Part shown: piece after piece, positions 15,308-26,428 of the stretch
How positions within the stretch are numbered: the stretch's first letter is position 1
Layout of the letters: every line of letters begins with the position of its first letter
Origin: Pseudoxanthomonas sacheonensis
Lineage (GTDB): Bacteria > Pseudomonadota > Gammaproteobacteria > Xanthomonadales > Xanthomonadaceae
Direction: 5' to 3'
NCBI RefSeq assembly: GCF_010093305.1
Contig: NZ_PDWS01000020.1
Span: 29,851 to 93,850 of the forward strand
Length of the DNA: 64,000 bases
Translations under genes and position numbers: made by a program
Notes under the pieces: generated by a model
What the model saw: only the letters and a program-made list of their open reading frames with translations
Database searches by the model: none
What the model was told of the DNA's origin: nothing

Positions 15308-17659
15308 ATGTCAGATGTCTCAAAGCGTCGTCTGCGTATGCATGTGCTGGCCAGCGCCACCGCTATCGCAATCTCCTCGATGTGCGCGTTGCCCGCCATG
15401 GCGGCAGGCCGCGTTGATGTCAGCGGGCTGCATTCTCCCGAGCAGAACAGCTTCGACCGGTTCATCGTCAAATACCGCGACGGCAGCACCGAGCGCGTCA
15501 GCGCGGCGTCGCTGGACAGCGCGCTGCGATCGGCGACCCGCGCCGTTCCTGCCAAGGCGGGCCGCGCTCTGGAAGTAAGGCAGCTGCGCCGCCTGGCGGT
15601 AGGCGCCGATGTCGTGCGTTCGGACCGCAAACTGGACCGGGTGGAAGCCGAATCGCTGATGCGTCAGTTGGCCAGCAACCCCAACGTGGAATACATCGAA
15701 GTCGACAAACTCAACAAACCTTTCTTGACCCCCAACGACACCAATTACAGCCAGCAGTGGGGCTACCAGGACTCCGACGCCGGCATCCGCGCCAACGAAG
15801 CCTGGGACGTCACCAGCGGCGCCGGCTCCGTAGTCGCGGTGCTCGACACCGGCATCACCAACCATAGCGACCTCAACGCCAACATCCTGCCGGGTTACGA
15901 CTTCATCATCGACACCACCGTGTCCAACGACGGCAACGGCCGCGACAGCGATCCCAGCGATCCGGGTGACTGGGTCACCGCCAACCAGTGCGGCGGCGTG
16001 CATGCCGCGCAGAACTCCAGCTGGCACGGCACCCACGTGGCCGGCACGGTCGCGGCGGTGACCAACAACGCCAAGGGCGTGGCGGGCGTGGCCTACAGCG
16101 CCAAAGTCGTTCCCGTGCGCGTGCTGGGCACCTGCGGCGGTTACGACTCCGACATCGCCGACGCCATCACCTGGGCCTCCGGCGGTACGGTCAGCGGCGT
16201 TCCGGCCAATGCCAACCCGGCCGAAGTGATCAACCTCAGCCTGGGCGGTTCCGGCGCCTGCGGTTCGACCACGCAGACGGCGATCAATGGCGCGGTCGGC
16301 CGCGGCACCACCCTGGTCATAGCGGCGGGCAACGACAACACCAACGTGTCCAACGCTTCGCCGGCCAATTGCGCCAACGTGGTGGCGGTGGGTTCGATCA
16401 CCAGCACCGGCGCGCGTTCGAGCTTCTCCAACTACGGCGCGGGCGTGGATATCGCCGCTCCGGGTTCGACCATCATGTCCACGCTCAACACCGGCACCAC
16501 CACACCGGGTTCGGAAACCTACGCCAATTACAGCGGCACCTCGATGGCGACTCCGCACGTGGCCGGCGTGGTGGCGTTGATCCAGGCCGTCTCGGCCACG
16601 CCGAAAACCCCGGCGCAGGTCGAAGCGTTGCTGAAGAGTTCGGCGCGTCCGTTCCCGTCCACGCCCTCGCAGCCGATCGGCGCCGGTATCGCCGACGCCA
16701 AGGCGGCGGTGGATGCGGCCGGCGGTGGCGGTGGCAACGTCAATCCGGTGGCCAACTTCACCTCCTCGGCCAGCGGGCTTACCGTCAGCTTCACCGACAC
16801 TTCCACCGACAGCGACGGCACCATCGCTTCGCGCAGCTGGAATTTCGGCGACGGCACCACTTCCACGGCCACCAACCCCAGCAAGACCTACTCGGCCGCA
16901 GGTACCTACACCGTCACCCTGACGGTGACCGACAACGGCGGCGCCACCAACACCAAGACCAGTTCGGTCACGGTGAGCTCGGGCGGTGGTGGTACCGTGC
17001 TGCAGAACGGCGTGCCGGTAACCGGCCTGGCGGCAGCGGCGGGCGCATCGTTGAACTACACCATCGTAGTGCCGGCCGGCGCCAGCAATCTCAACATCGC
17101 CACTTCCGGCGGAACCGGCGATGCCGACCTGTACGTCAAGTCGGGCAGCGCGCCCACCGACACGGTCTACGACTGCCGTCCGTACAAGTCCGGCAACGCC
17201 GAGACCTGCACCTTCGCCACGCCGACCGCAGGCACGTACTACGTCCGCCTGAAGGCTTACTCGGCCTTCTCCGGCGTCAGTCTGACCGGCAGCTACACCA
17301 CCGGCGGCGGTGGCGGCACGCAGACCTACACCAACGGCACCGATGTGGCCATCGGCGACAACACCACGGTCAACAGCCCCATCACCGTCTCCGGCCGCAG
17401 CGGCAGCGGACTGGCCAGCACTTCGGTGGCGGTGAATATCGTGCACACCTACATCGGCGATCTGAAGGTGGATCTGGTGGCTCCCGATGGCAGCGTGTAC
17501 GTGCTTCACAACCGCAGCGGCGGCAGCGCCGACAACATCAACTCGACCTACACGGTGAACCTGTCGAGCGAAGCATTGAACGGCACCTGGAACCTGCGCG
17601 TGAACGACAACGCCGGTGGCGATACCGGCTACATCAACAGTTGGAGCGTCACCTTCTGA
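15308..17659 (+). CDS. Secreted S8 subtilisin-like protease with PKD, PPC and P domains
   Basis: 783 aa extracellular serine endopeptidase. Order: signal peptide (about 1-33), I9-type inhibitory propeptide (about 48-135), S8 catalytic domain with Asp180 (VLDTGI), His240 (HGTHVAG), oxyanion Asn342 (AAGND) and Ser412 (GTSMATPH), PKD domain (about 478-557, WNFGDG at 511-516), bacterial pre-peptidase C-terminal domain (about 565-660) and a proprotein convertase P domain (about 672-783, with HTYIGDLKVDL). Gly-rich linkers join the domains. The triad is intact. Such enzymes are typical of the lytic and predatory secretome of Lysobacter. A strong terminator follows. Confidence 0.96.
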   Translation: MSDVSKRRLRMHVLASATAIAISSMCALPAMAAGRVDVSGLHSPEQNSFDRFIVKYRDGSTERVSAASLDSALRSATRAVPAKAGRALEVRQLRRLAVGADVVRSDRKLDRVEAESLMRQLASNPNVEYIEVDKLNKPFLTPNDTNYSQQWGYQDSDAGIRANEAWDVTSGAGSVVAVLDTGITNHSDLNANILPGYDFIIDTTVSNDGNGRDSDPSDPGDWVTANQCGGVHAAQNSSWHGTHVAGTVAAVTNNAKGVAGVAYSAKVVPVRVLGTCGGYDSDIADAITWASGGTVSGVPANANPAEVINLSLGGSGACGSTTQTAINGAVGRGTTLVIAAGNDNTNVSNASPANCANVVAVGSITSTGARSSFSNYGAGVDIAAPGSTIMSTLNTGTTTPGSETYANYSGTSMATPHVAGVVALIQAVSATPKTPAQVEALLKSSARPFPSTPSQPIGAGIADAKAAVDAAGGGGGNVNPVANFTSSASGLTVSFTDTSTDSDGTIASRSWNFGDGTTSTATNPSKTYSAAGTYTVTLTVTDNGGATNTKTSSVTVSSGGGGTVLQNGVPVTGLAAAAGASLNYTIVVPAGASNLNIATSGGTGDADLYVKSGSAPTDTVYDCRPYKSGNAETCTFATPTAGTYYVRLKAYSAFSGVSLTGSYTTGGGGGTQTYTNGTDVAIGDNTTVNSPITVSGRSGSGLASTSVAVNIVHTYIGDLKVDLVAPDGSVYVLHNRSGGSADNINSTYTVNLSSEALNGTWNLRVNDNAGGDTGYINSWSVTF

Positions 17660-17685
17660 TCGAAGGCCGCCAGGAAGGCGAGTGG

Positions 17686-17715
17686 AAACCCCGGCGCGAG
17701 CCGGGGTTTCTTTTT
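17686..17715 (+). terminator. Rho-independent terminator of the S8 protease gene
   Basis: AAACCCCGGC-GCGA-GCCGGGGTTT stem-loop followed by CTTTTT, 27 nt past the stop. Confidence 0.92.
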
Positions 17716-17756
17716 GTCTGCGGGAGGAGTCTTTTCTGTTGCCATTGATGTTGTTC

Positions 17757-17897
17757 CTCTCCCCTTGTGGGAGAGGATGCCCGAAGGGCAGGAGAGGGGA
17801 GCGTGAGCGCAGCGAGCGTGCTTTGTTTCCGTCTCCGGGGTGCTAAGTACAAGCCGGAAGATCAAAAGCAGACCCTCTCCCGCAAGGGGAGAGGGGA
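17757..17897. repeat. CTCTCCC/GGGAGAGG repeat pair
   Basis: Two related units, 17757-17803 (CTCTCCCCTTGTGGGAGAGG then GCCCGAAGGGC) and 17872-17897 (CCCTCTCCCGCAAGGGGAGA), between convergent genes. The same family recurs at 22401-22602 and 48848-48962. Confidence 0.75.
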
Positions 17898-17953
17898 AAG
17901 AAGTTGCGGCATCCCCTACTAAATCAAGATGTTCTCGCTTTATTCTTGACGCA

Positions 17954-18442
17954 TCAATCCGCAGCTTCGAAACGATTGGCGGAAACGTTCTTGCGCACCT
18001 TGGCCGGGTCCCAGATGCGCCCGTTCATGGCGATGTAGACGCCAGCGGGCAACGACTGCACTGCGCCCACCGCGCAACCGATGTTGAATTCGGCGTCGGA
18101 GCCGCGGAAGCGCGCGGGGTTCAGCGCGCCGGTCAGCACGATCGTCTTGCCTTCGATGCTGGACAGCACCTTGGCGGTGGCGACCATGCTGTCGGTGCCG
18201 TGGGTGATCAACACGTGCCGCGCGGACTGCGCGGCGATGGTGTCGCGCACCAGTTCGCGGTCGGCGTCGCTGATGTGCAGCGAATCCTTGCGGATGATGG
18301 GGATCACATTGAAGCGGAACGCCACCCCCAACTCCTGCAGGATGCGGCCGATCTGCGGATCGCCCACCTGGAAGTCGGACTTGTCGTCGAAGTAGATCTT
18401 GTCGATGGTGCCACCGGTGGTGACGATCAGCAGTTCTTCCAT
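17954..18442 (-). CDS. Short asparaginase domain-containing protein
   Basis: 162 aa, matching only the N-terminal domain of type I/II L-asparaginases (usually about 330 aa). Both active-site signatures are present: TTGGTID (about residues 8-14, nucleophilic Thr) and THGTDSM (about 79-85). There is no C-terminal domain, and no frameshift remnant is visible downstream, so this is a true short family rather than a truncation. Whether it has asparaginase activity is open. Last gene of the wrbA operon, 5 nt after its neighbour. Confidence 0.85.
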   Translation of the reverse strand: MEELLIVTTGGTIDKIYFDDKSDFQVGDPQIGRILQELGVAFRFNVIPIIRKDSLHISDADRELVRDTIAAQSARHVLITHGTDSMVATAKVLSSIEGKTIVLTGALNPARFRGSDAEFNIGCAVGAVQSLPAGVYIAMNGRIWDPAKVRKNVSANRFEAAD

Positions 18443-18447
18443 TTCGC

Positions 18448-19178
18448 TTACTCCTGCGCGCTCCCGGCCGTTCCGGCCGCGCTCGCTTCTTCGGGTGTGG
18501 TGAGGCGGTAGTCGCCGTAGAGTTCGCACAACTGCAACCATTCGCGGCTGTGCGGAGGCATGACTCGGCGCGCGCCCTCGATGCTGCGGCTGAAAGTACA
18601 GCGCGCCGGCGCATTTTCTTCTTCGCTGTCGAGGTCGGCGCCCACTTCGACCATGAAATCCATGTCGTCGTAGTCCAGCGTGCCGGTGCGCCCGTGCAGG
18701 CGGTAGGCATGGTATTCCCACGAACAGCAACTGGCGCGGCCGGCCTCGACCAGATAGCCGTCGATCACCGACAGTTCGGAATAGCCGCCACTGAAGAAAA
18801 GTTCCAGTTTCCCTGTGCTGCGATCGATGCGGTAAAGCTCGCCTTCGCAGTTCGGCCCGGCGCCGCACATGCCACGCACCTCGACTTCGTGATAGCCGTC
18901 GCCGTCGATATCGACCAGGCTGGCGCTGCCCATGGTCGTGTACTCGGTCTCCACTTCCACGGTTTTCTGGTCGGTCCGGCCGTCCCTGGTTCGGGCGCGC
19001 ATCAGGTAGCTGCGGATTCCCTCTTTGTCGCATACCGTGGCTACCGACAGCGTCGATCGGTCCGCGTTGGTAGCCACCTGTTCGGCGACCGGTTCGCAGT
19101 TCTCGTCGGCGCGGACCTGCGGGGCGAAAATCAACAGGGCAAGGACCGCCAGAACAGCGGGAACGCGCGCAGAAGCGA

Positions 19179-19182
<4 letters not shown>
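18448..19182 (-). CDS. Secreted protein with a DxDGDG-type motif, unknown
   Basis: 244 aa from the ATG at 19182. Signal peptide about 1-25 (ending QVRA). The DIDGDGYHEVEV motif near residue 92 is the calcium-binding-like signature of FG-GAP/VCBS repeats. Several cysteines (CGAGPNC, ASCCSW) suggest disulfides in a periplasmic or exported protein. The start overlaps the DUF2069 stop by 4 nt. Role unknown. Confidence 0.75.
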
Positions 19183-20149
<967 letters not shown>

Positions 20150-20198
20150 CTAGTATCGGCGATGTCGCCGGCTCCGCGCATCGGGTAACCTTCCGGCA

Positions 20199-21479
20199 AT
20201 GGAACCATTGGATTCGTTGAACCGTTGGAGCGAACGCATGCGTGATCGCGCGCGGGCCGGCACTTTCGCCCGCTTCCTGGCCCGGCGCTTCCTCGACGAC
20301 CGCCTATTCCAGGCCGCCGCCGCGCTGGCCTACACCACGATTTTTGCGCTGGTGCCGCTGGCAATGGTGGTGTTCGGAGTGCTGTCCGCATTTCCCGTGT
20401 TCGATGAATGGAGCAAGCAGCTCACCGACTATGTTTTTTCCAACTTCGTACCTAGTGCCGCAAGTTCGGTGTCAGGGTACATCGAGGAGTACTCGGCCAA
20501 CGCAAAAAAGCTGACTGTCACTGGCGTAATCGCTCTGGTCATATCGCTGTTGATCACCTTGAACAGCGTGGAAACCACCTTCAACCATATCTGGCGTGTG
20601 GGCAGTTCGCGCCCCCGATTGGGGCGCTTCCTTGTGTACTGGACAGTGCTCACTCTGGGCGCAATGGTGGCGGCCGCCTCTCTGGCGATTTCCGCTCGCT
20701 TCTTCGCACTACCTGTCTTCGCCACCACTACCGGCTATGTACTGCAGACCTTGAGCGTCAGTCTGGCGCCGGTATTGATCGAACTCGGTGCCATCACGGC
20801 TATCTATCGTGTCGTACCCCATCGCACCATTAAGCTCCGCTATGCCTTGGCCGGTGGCCTGGTGGCCACACTGCTGTTGGAGCTGATTAAGTGGGGGTTA
20901 GGGATTTATCTGGGCAGTTTCGATTCTTACGAGAAGATCTACGGAGCCGTCGCCGTCGCACCCATCCTGCTGCTGCTATGGATATATCTTTGCTGGGTCG
21001 CGATCCTGCTCGGCGCTTCTTTCGCCTCGGCCATATCGGCGTTCCGCTATCAGCCGGCGTCCATGCGGCTGCCGCTGGGATACGAGTTCTACGCATTGCT
21101 CCGCCTGCTCGGGCGCTTCGACGAAGCGCGCGCGGAGGGGCGGGGCCTGCACAGCGACCAGATACTGGAGATGGAGCCCATCCTCACCGATTCCCTGGCG
21201 CAGCAGCTTCTGTGCCAGTTGGGCGACATCAATCTGCTGCGTCGCGACGAACAGGGCGAGTGGCTGCTGGCGCGCGATCTGGACGACATGACCCTGGCCG
21301 AGCTGTACGAGGCCTGCCAGCTGCGCGTTCCGGTGGCCGAGGCGCGCCTGCCTTGCCACGACGACCAGTTGGGTATCGCGGCCAGGAACGCTCTGGACGA
21401 ACTGCGCGTTCCCCTGCGCGTACTGTTGAAGCGCAGGGTCAGCGATCTCTATGCGAACGAAGGCGATAGCGGAGCGTAA
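20199..21479 (+). CDS. YihY family inner membrane protein
   Basis: 426 aa. The N-terminal ~290 residues form the six-TM YihY domain (formerly misnamed RNase BN), with AAALAYTTIFALVPL and YGAVAVAPILLLLWIYLCW. A C-terminal cytoplasmic extension of about 130 residues resembles a winged-helix-like segment in some family members. Molecular function unsettled. Its last 29 nt lie close to and partly overlap upstream in-frame codons of the TlpA-like gene. Confidence 0.9.
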   Translation: MEPLDSLNRWSERMRDRARAGTFARFLARRFLDDRLFQAAAALAYTTIFALVPLAMVVFGVLSAFPVFDEWSKQLTDYVFSNFVPSAASSVSGYIEEYSANAKKLTVTGVIALVISLLITLNSVETTFNHIWRVGSSRPRLGRFLVYWTVLTLGAMVAAASLAISARFFALPVFATTTGYVLQTLSVSLAPVLIELGAITAIYRVVPHRTIKLRYALAGGLVATLLLELIKWGLGIYLGSFDSYEKIYGAVAVAPILLLLWIYLCWVAILLGASFASAISAFRYQPASMRLPLGYEFYALLRLLGRFDEARAEGRGLHSDQILEMEPILTDSLAQQLLCQLGDINLLRRDEQGEWLLARDLDDMTLAELYEACQLRVPVAEARLPCHDDQLGIAARNALDELRVPLRVLLKRRVSDLYANEGDSGA

Positions 21480-21504
21480 AATCCAGGCCATGGAATCCGG
21501 AACC

Positions 21505-22077
<573 letters not shown>

Positions 22078-22081
22078 TGTC

Positions 22082-22348
22082 ATGCCGGCGTCGCGGTTCT
22101 GGGTGAGCGGCAAGGTGCAGGGAGTCTTCTTCCGTGCCTCCACTCGCCAGCAGGCGTTGCGCCTGGGCCTGTCCGGCAGTGCGCGCAACCTTGTCGACGG
22201 GCGGGTGGAAGTGATCGCCGCGGGCGATGAGGAGTCGCTGGAAACGCTGTCGCGCTGGCTGCACGAAGGCCCTCCTGCAGCGGATGTTGTGGAGGTCGTG
22301 CGAGAGGACTGGGAAGGGCCGGTGGCACCGGGTTTCCGCGTCGCCTGA
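22082..22348 (+). CDS. acyP: Acylphosphatase
   Basis: 88 aa, the usual length. Catalytic Arg18 (GKVQGVFFR) and Asn36 (GSARNLVDG) are both present. Hydrolyses acyl phosphates such as carbamoyl or 1,3-bisphosphoglycerate phosphate groups in the cytosol. It begins 4 nt after the TlpA-like gene, so the two are likely cotranscribed. Confidence 0.95.
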   Translation: MPASRFWVSGKVQGVFFRASTRQQALRLGLSGSARNLVDGRVEVIAAGDEESLETLSRWLHEGPPAADVVEVVREDWEGPVAPGFRVA

Positions 22349-22400
22349 GTGGCGATGGCTTCAAAAATGTTTGGATTTCTGGGCGGAACACAGTTGGAGC

Positions 22401-22602
22401 CCCTCTCCTGCTTGCGGGAGAGGGTGCCGAAGGCGGGTGAGGGCATATCGGAGCCAATTAACTGGGTATCCGACCTCACGACGAGTGTGGGATTGGACTC
22501 CCTCGCCAGACGCACCACTGGCAACACCGACACGGCGGCTTCGCTCGCACCCTCATCCGGCCTGTCGGCCACCTTCTCCCGCAAGCGGGAGAAGGACGCG
22601 AC
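22401..22602. repeat. CTCTCCTGCTTGCGGGAGAG inverted repeat block
   Basis: A left unit (22401-22444) and an inverted right unit (22551-22602, CTTCTCCCGCAAGCGGGAGA) face each other across about 110 nt without coding potential. Same family as at 17757 and 48848. Confidence 0.75.
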
Positions 22603-22624
22603 TGATGGATTTTTGCGACTGCTC

Positions 22625-22656
22625 AAAAAAACAGGGCGCTCTTTAGGCGCCCTGTT
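22625..22656 (-). terminator. Rho-independent terminator of the chitinase gene
   Basis: Read on the minus strand: stem CAGGGCGCC/GGCGCCCTG-type followed by seven T. It lies 25 nt past the chitinase stop. Confidence 0.9.
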
Positions 22657-22680
22657 CCTATTCCGTGTTCCTAACCAGAA

Positions 22681-24741
22681 CTATTGCAATCCGTTGCCTA
22701 CCGTCTTGGCCAATGTGCCCTGCGCATCGTCGCCGCTGAATTCCCAGAAGAAAGCGCCGCCCAGGTTCTGCGCTTTCACATAGTTCATCTTCTCGGTGAC
22801 CATCGCCGGCGTGTCGTAGCTCCAGAAGGTGTTGCCGTCGTACTTCCAGGTCGCGCGCGCATTGGCGTCGGTGTAGATCGTGCCCGGACGGTCCTTGAGC
22901 ACCTTGTAGTCCTCGTTGCCCGCTTCGTAGGTGCCAGGCGCCGCGCTGCCGGTCTGGTACAGGCCGTTGTTGACGTTGGGCACATTGGTCCAGCCGCGGC
23001 CGTAGAAGCCGATGCCCAGGTTCAACTTGCTTGCGGGCACGCCGCGGGCCAGGAAGGCCTCGATCGCATCGTTGCTGTTGTAGAACTTCACATCGCCGGT
23101 GGAAGGGTCGTTGGGCGAAGCGAACAGCGCCGAATGATGGTTGGTCCTCGGTTCCCAGGTGCCGTGGAAGTCGTAGCTCATCACATTGATGAAATCCAGG
23201 TGCTGCGCGTATTGCCCGGGGTCGGTGGCTGCGATCTTGTCGACGCCAGCGCCCGAAGCGATGGTCAGCAACAGGCCGGGACGCACCAGGTTGAGCTGGC
23301 GGCGGAACTCGGCCAGCAAGGCGGTGAAGTTGGCGCGGTCTTCGGCGCCGCCGCAGGAGAGGCCGCAGGCATTGGGGTATTCCCAGTCGATATCGATGCC
23401 GTCGAACACACCGGCTGCCGCACCCGTGCCGCCTGCGTTATCGGTGACGGGCAGGTTGCCGCGGATGTAGGCATTGACGCAGGAGGTCACGAAGGCCACG
23501 CGATTCTCCGGACGCGCCGCACTTGCGAACCCGCGCGACCAGGTCCAGCCGCCCAGCGAGATCAGCACCTTGATGTTGGGGTACTTGGCCTTGAGCTGCT
23601 TGAGCTGGTTCCAGTTGCCGCGCAGCGGCTGGTCCCAGGTATCGGCGACGCCGCTGACGCTTTCGGCCGCGCCGAAGGCCTTGGTGTAGTCGGCGAACGC
23701 ATCGCCGCCCGCGCCGGTGGACTCGTTGGAAGGAATGGTCAGGCCGACTTCGCAGACGTTGTTGCGCACGTTGCCGAAGGCGTAGTTGATGTGGGTCAGC
23801 TTGGCCGCCGAACCGCTGGTGTCGATGTTCTTGACCCGGTAGTTGCGCCCGTAGATGCCCCATTGCACGAAATACCCCAGCACGCGCTTGTTGCCGCCGC
23901 CACCGCCGGGGCTGGTGGTCGCGCTGATCTGTGCGCTTTGCGCCGAAGCGTTGCCTGCGTTGTCGCGCGCGCGAACACGATAGGTGTAGGCGGTGGCCGC
24001 GGACAGGCCGCTGTCGGTATAGCCCGGGCTGGTGGAAGACCCGACCAGGCTGCCGTTGCGGTAAACATCGTATCCGGCCACGCCGCTGCCGCCGGCGTTG
24101 TCGGTCGAAGCGGTCCACGTCAGGTTGACGCTTGAAGAGGTCACCGACGGAGCAGCCAGGCCAGCAGGCACGCTGGGCGCAGTGGTGTCGGGCGAAGTCA
24201 CCGGATTGACCGTGATATTGGCCAGCGCGGACGTACCGGTGGCGCCGGCGTTGTCGGTGGCCACGGCCTTGATCGCGTAGTTTCCAGCGGCAACATTGCT
24301 CCAGCTGACGCTGTACGGAGAGCTTGTGTCCACGCCCAGCGAGGTAGTGCCGCGGAAGAACTGCACCTGCGCCACAGTGCCGTCGCTATCGGCGGCATTG
24401 GCCGAAACGGTGATCGAAGCGCCTGCGGTATAGGTCGCGTTGTTGGCCGGGGAAGTCAGTGAGACGGTCGGCGATTGGTTGGTGCCGCCGGTGCTGCATG
24501 TACCCAGATCCAGGTACCAACCGCAACTGGGGCAATGGGTGGGCGGCGCGTTCCAGATGGCGATCTGCGCTTGATAGAGCTTGCCCTGGTAAACCAGCTT
24601 GTCGCCGGGGTTGTAGATGGTGGCTGCGTTCCATTCGGCCACTCCCGTGCAACTGACGCTTTGCGCCTGCGCCTGTGCAGGCGCTATCCAGGCCGCCAGC
24701 AGACAGCCGGACAGCAGGGCTTTCATCACTCTAGTGCTCAT
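22681..24741 (-). CDS. Secreted GH18 chitinase with CBM5/12, Ig-like and FnIII domains
   Basis: 686 aa from the ATG at 24741 (GGAG 8-9 nt upstream). Order: signal peptide (about 1-26); chitin-binding CBM5/12 module (about 31-82, with AEWNAATIYNPGDKLVYQG and WYLDLGTC); Ig-like domain (about 90-180); fibronectin type III domain (about 186-277); Gly-rich linker; GH18 catalytic domain (about 284-686). The catalytic motif DGIDIDWE runs 447-454, with Glu454 the acid/base. Hydrolyses beta-1,4-GlcNAc chains extracellularly, consistent with attack on fungal walls or chitin growth. Monocistronic with its own terminator. Confidence 0.95.
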   Translation of the reverse strand: MSTRVMKALLSGCLLAAWIAPAQAQAQSVSCTGVAEWNAATIYNPGDKLVYQGKLYQAQIAIWNAPPTHCPSCGWYLDLGTCSTGGTNQSPTVSLTSPANNATYTAGASITVSANAADSDGTVAQVQFFRGTTSLGVDTSSPYSVSWSNVAAGNYAIKAVATDNAGATGTSALANITVNPVTSPDTTAPSVPAGLAAPSVTSSSVNLTWTASTDNAGGSGVAGYDVYRNGSLVGSSTSPGYTDSGLSAATAYTYRVRARDNAGNASAQSAQISATTSPGGGGGNKRVLGYFVQWGIYGRNYRVKNIDTSGSAAKLTHINYAFGNVRNNVCEVGLTIPSNESTGAGGDAFADYTKAFGAAESVSGVADTWDQPLRGNWNQLKQLKAKYPNIKVLISLGGWTWSRGFASAARPENRVAFVTSCVNAYIRGNLPVTDNAGGTGAAAGVFDGIDIDWEYPNACGLSCGGAEDRANFTALLAEFRRQLNLVRPGLLLTIASGAGVDKIAATDPGQYAQHLDFINVMSYDFHGTWEPRTNHHSALFASPNDPSTGDVKFYNSNDAIEAFLARGVPASKLNLGIGFYGRGWTNVPNVNNGLYQTGSAAPGTYEAGNEDYKVLKDRPGTIYTDANARATWKYDGNTFWSYDTPAMVTEKMNYVKAQNLGGAFFWEFSGDDAQGTLAKTVGNGLQ

Positions 24742-25297
24742 GGTGCGTTCTCCAGATACCTGACGGTGAGGATCGACGCAGACGCGCAACGGCGTCTGCG
24801 ATTCGCTTGCGCGCGGCGATACGGCTGCGGCGCGTTTGTTCCCTCAGGCAAGAACCACAAGAGTGTCGCTGGATGCCGCAAGCCCGTGAACGGTGCGCCC
24901 GCATACGGTGTGCGGCGCTGTCGGGCGGGTCCGACACTGGTGGGCAACGTCAGTGGTGTCAAGGCACCGCATGCTGATATTGCAGTCATCGTCACATTAA
25001 GAAATGCAGTGCTTCCTGTGCATGTCCGCACAATTCGGAATCGATGCTGCGTACGCGCCACGATCTGTCCTTGTGTTGTCCCTTGCAGACAGTGAAAGGA
25101 CACGAATTGACTGGATGAAATCCACCCTGGCGCAACTCAAGGACGCATTCAGCCAAACCAGGGCTCACGCCTGCAAACAACCACGGCCGGCAACCGTGGG
25201 AGCGGCGTCCCGCCGCGAGCTTCTGGACAGCTTGGGAAGAGGCGAAGAGCTCGCGGCGGGACGCCGCTCCCACGGTCACTTCTGAACGCGTGGCCGG
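24742..25297. other. Non-coding gap upstream of chitinase
   Basis: About 550 nt. Contains the chitinase 5' region and a REP palindrome at 25194-25275. ORFs here are short and unlike known proteins. An isolated half-site TGTGA on the minus strand near 24990 hints at a CRP/Clp-type operator, but its second half is missing. Confidence 0.5.
25194..25275. repeat. REP palindrome GGGAGCGGCGTCCCGCCGCG
   Basis: 28-nt complementary arms at 25194-25221 and 25248-25275. The arms are nearly identical to those of the element at 44464-44550, while the loops differ. It lies just past the ppk2 stop. Confidence 0.9.
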
Positions 25298-26080
25298 TCA
25301 ATCGTCGGCGTCGAACGCTGCGATCGGTTTGATCACGCTGAAGCGTTCCTTCAACGGCTTGCTCTTCAACGCCGGAAAATCCAGCTGCGCATCCGGCACC
25401 TGCGTGTCCGGCAACCGATGCAGCAGGTCGCTGATCAGGGTAAGCCGTCCCCGTCGCTGATCGTTGAAATCGACCAGCGTCCAAGGGGCGTGCCGGGTGT
25501 GCGTGGCCTTCAACATGGCTTCGCGCGCCTTGGTGTAGTCCGCATACTTCGCCTGCGCCTGGACATCGATGGGCGACAGCTTCCAACGCTTGAGCGGATC
25601 CTCCCGGCGTTCGGCGAAACGTTCCTCCTGTTCGGACTGGTCCACTGTCAGCCAGTACTTGAACAGCAGGATGCCGTCGTCGACCAGGAGCTGTTCGAAA
25701 ACCGGCGCCTGCTTCAGGAAAGCCCGGTACTGGCCGTCATCGCAGAAACCCATCACCCTCTCGACGCCGGCGCGGTTGTACCAGCTGCGATCCAGCAACA
25801 GAATCTCGCCCGCCGCAGGCAGATACGGCACATACCGCTGGAAATACCATTGCGTGTTTTCCCTCTCGCTGGGCTTGCCCAGCGCCACGACGTGGCATTG
25901 GCGCGGATTGAGGTGCTCGGAGATCGCATTGATGACGCCGCCCTTGCCGGCGGTGTCGCGGCCTTCGACCACCACCACCACGCGTTTGCCGGAGTGCTGC
26001 AGCCAGCGCGACATGTCCACCAGTTCAAGCTGCAACGGCTCGAGCAGCTTCTCGTATTCCTTGCGCTTGAGCTTTTTCAT
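25298..26080 (-). CDS. ppk2: Polyphosphate kinase 2
   Basis: 260 aa, single-domain PPK2 that transfers phosphate between polyphosphate and nucleoside di- or monophosphates. Walker A GRDTAGKGG at 40-48, Walker B region LLLDRSWYNR with Asp97, and the lid region KRWKLSPID. The start overlaps the end of the HTH gene by 4 nt, making moaB-HTH-ppk2 one unit. Nucleotide preference cannot be read from sequence here. Confidence 0.93.
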   Translation of the reverse strand: MKKLKRKEYEKLLEPLQLELVDMSRWLQHSGKRVVVVVEGRDTAGKGGVINAISEHLNPRQCHVVALGKPSERENTQWYFQRYVPYLPAAGEILLLDRSWYNRAGVERVMGFCDDGQYRAFLKQAPVFEQLLVDDGILLFKYWLTVDQSEQEERFAERREDPLKRWKLSPIDVQAQAKYADYTKAREAMLKATHTRHAPWTLVDFNDQRRGRLTLISDLLHRLPDTQVPDAQLDFPALKSKPLKERFSVIKPIAAFDADD

Positions 26081-26424
26081 TTCCTCGTTTTCCTGCGGCC
26101 GACGGCGTGGGTGTCGGCCATGGTGCGGGCTACTTCCAGCAATGCGCCCTGTTGGCGGGTGTTGAGCGCGCGGTAGGCCGCCAGAAGATCGTGCTCGCCC
26201 TTGGTCCGAGCCGGATCGAAGGTGCTGGCCAGTTCCGACAGCAACGCGCCGGCGGGCACGCCGAAGGTGCGCGCCAAGGCGTTGATCTGCTCCTTGCCCG
26301 GAAGCTTGTCGCCGTTCAGCCAGGCTTTTACCGTGGCCACGCCCGCACGCGGAATCGCCGTGGCGATGTCGGTAGCGGTGAGGCCGCTGGCCTTGGCCAG
26401 CAGTTGCAGCGTGTTGAGCGGCAT
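26077..26424 (-). CDS. XRE-like helix-turn-helix regulator
   Basis: 115 aa. The HTH lies at about residues 14-60 (GLTATDIATAI, VATVKAWLNGDKLPGKEQI, LARTFGVPAGALL), typical of XRE/lambda-repressor-like DNA-binding domains. The C-terminal half is helical and basic at the end. It sits 4 nt after moaB and overlaps ppk2, so it could regulate polyphosphate metabolism; this is inference from position. Confidence 0.82.
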   Translation of the reverse strand: MPLNTLQLLAKASGLTATDIATAIPRAGVATVKAWLNGDKLPGKEQINALARTFGVPAGALLSELASTFDPARTKGEHDLLAAYRALNTRQQGALLEVARTMADTHAVGRRKTRK

Positions 26425-26428
26425 GCGT

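Noticed and set aside
24985..25000. CRP/Clp-type operator upstream of chitinase
   Set aside because: Only one TGTGA half-site; the symmetric TCACA half is missing.
24738..25103. A 121-codon minus-strand ORF upstream of the chitinase gene
   Set aside because: No family resemblance, overlaps the chitinase start region and has no clear ribosome binding site.
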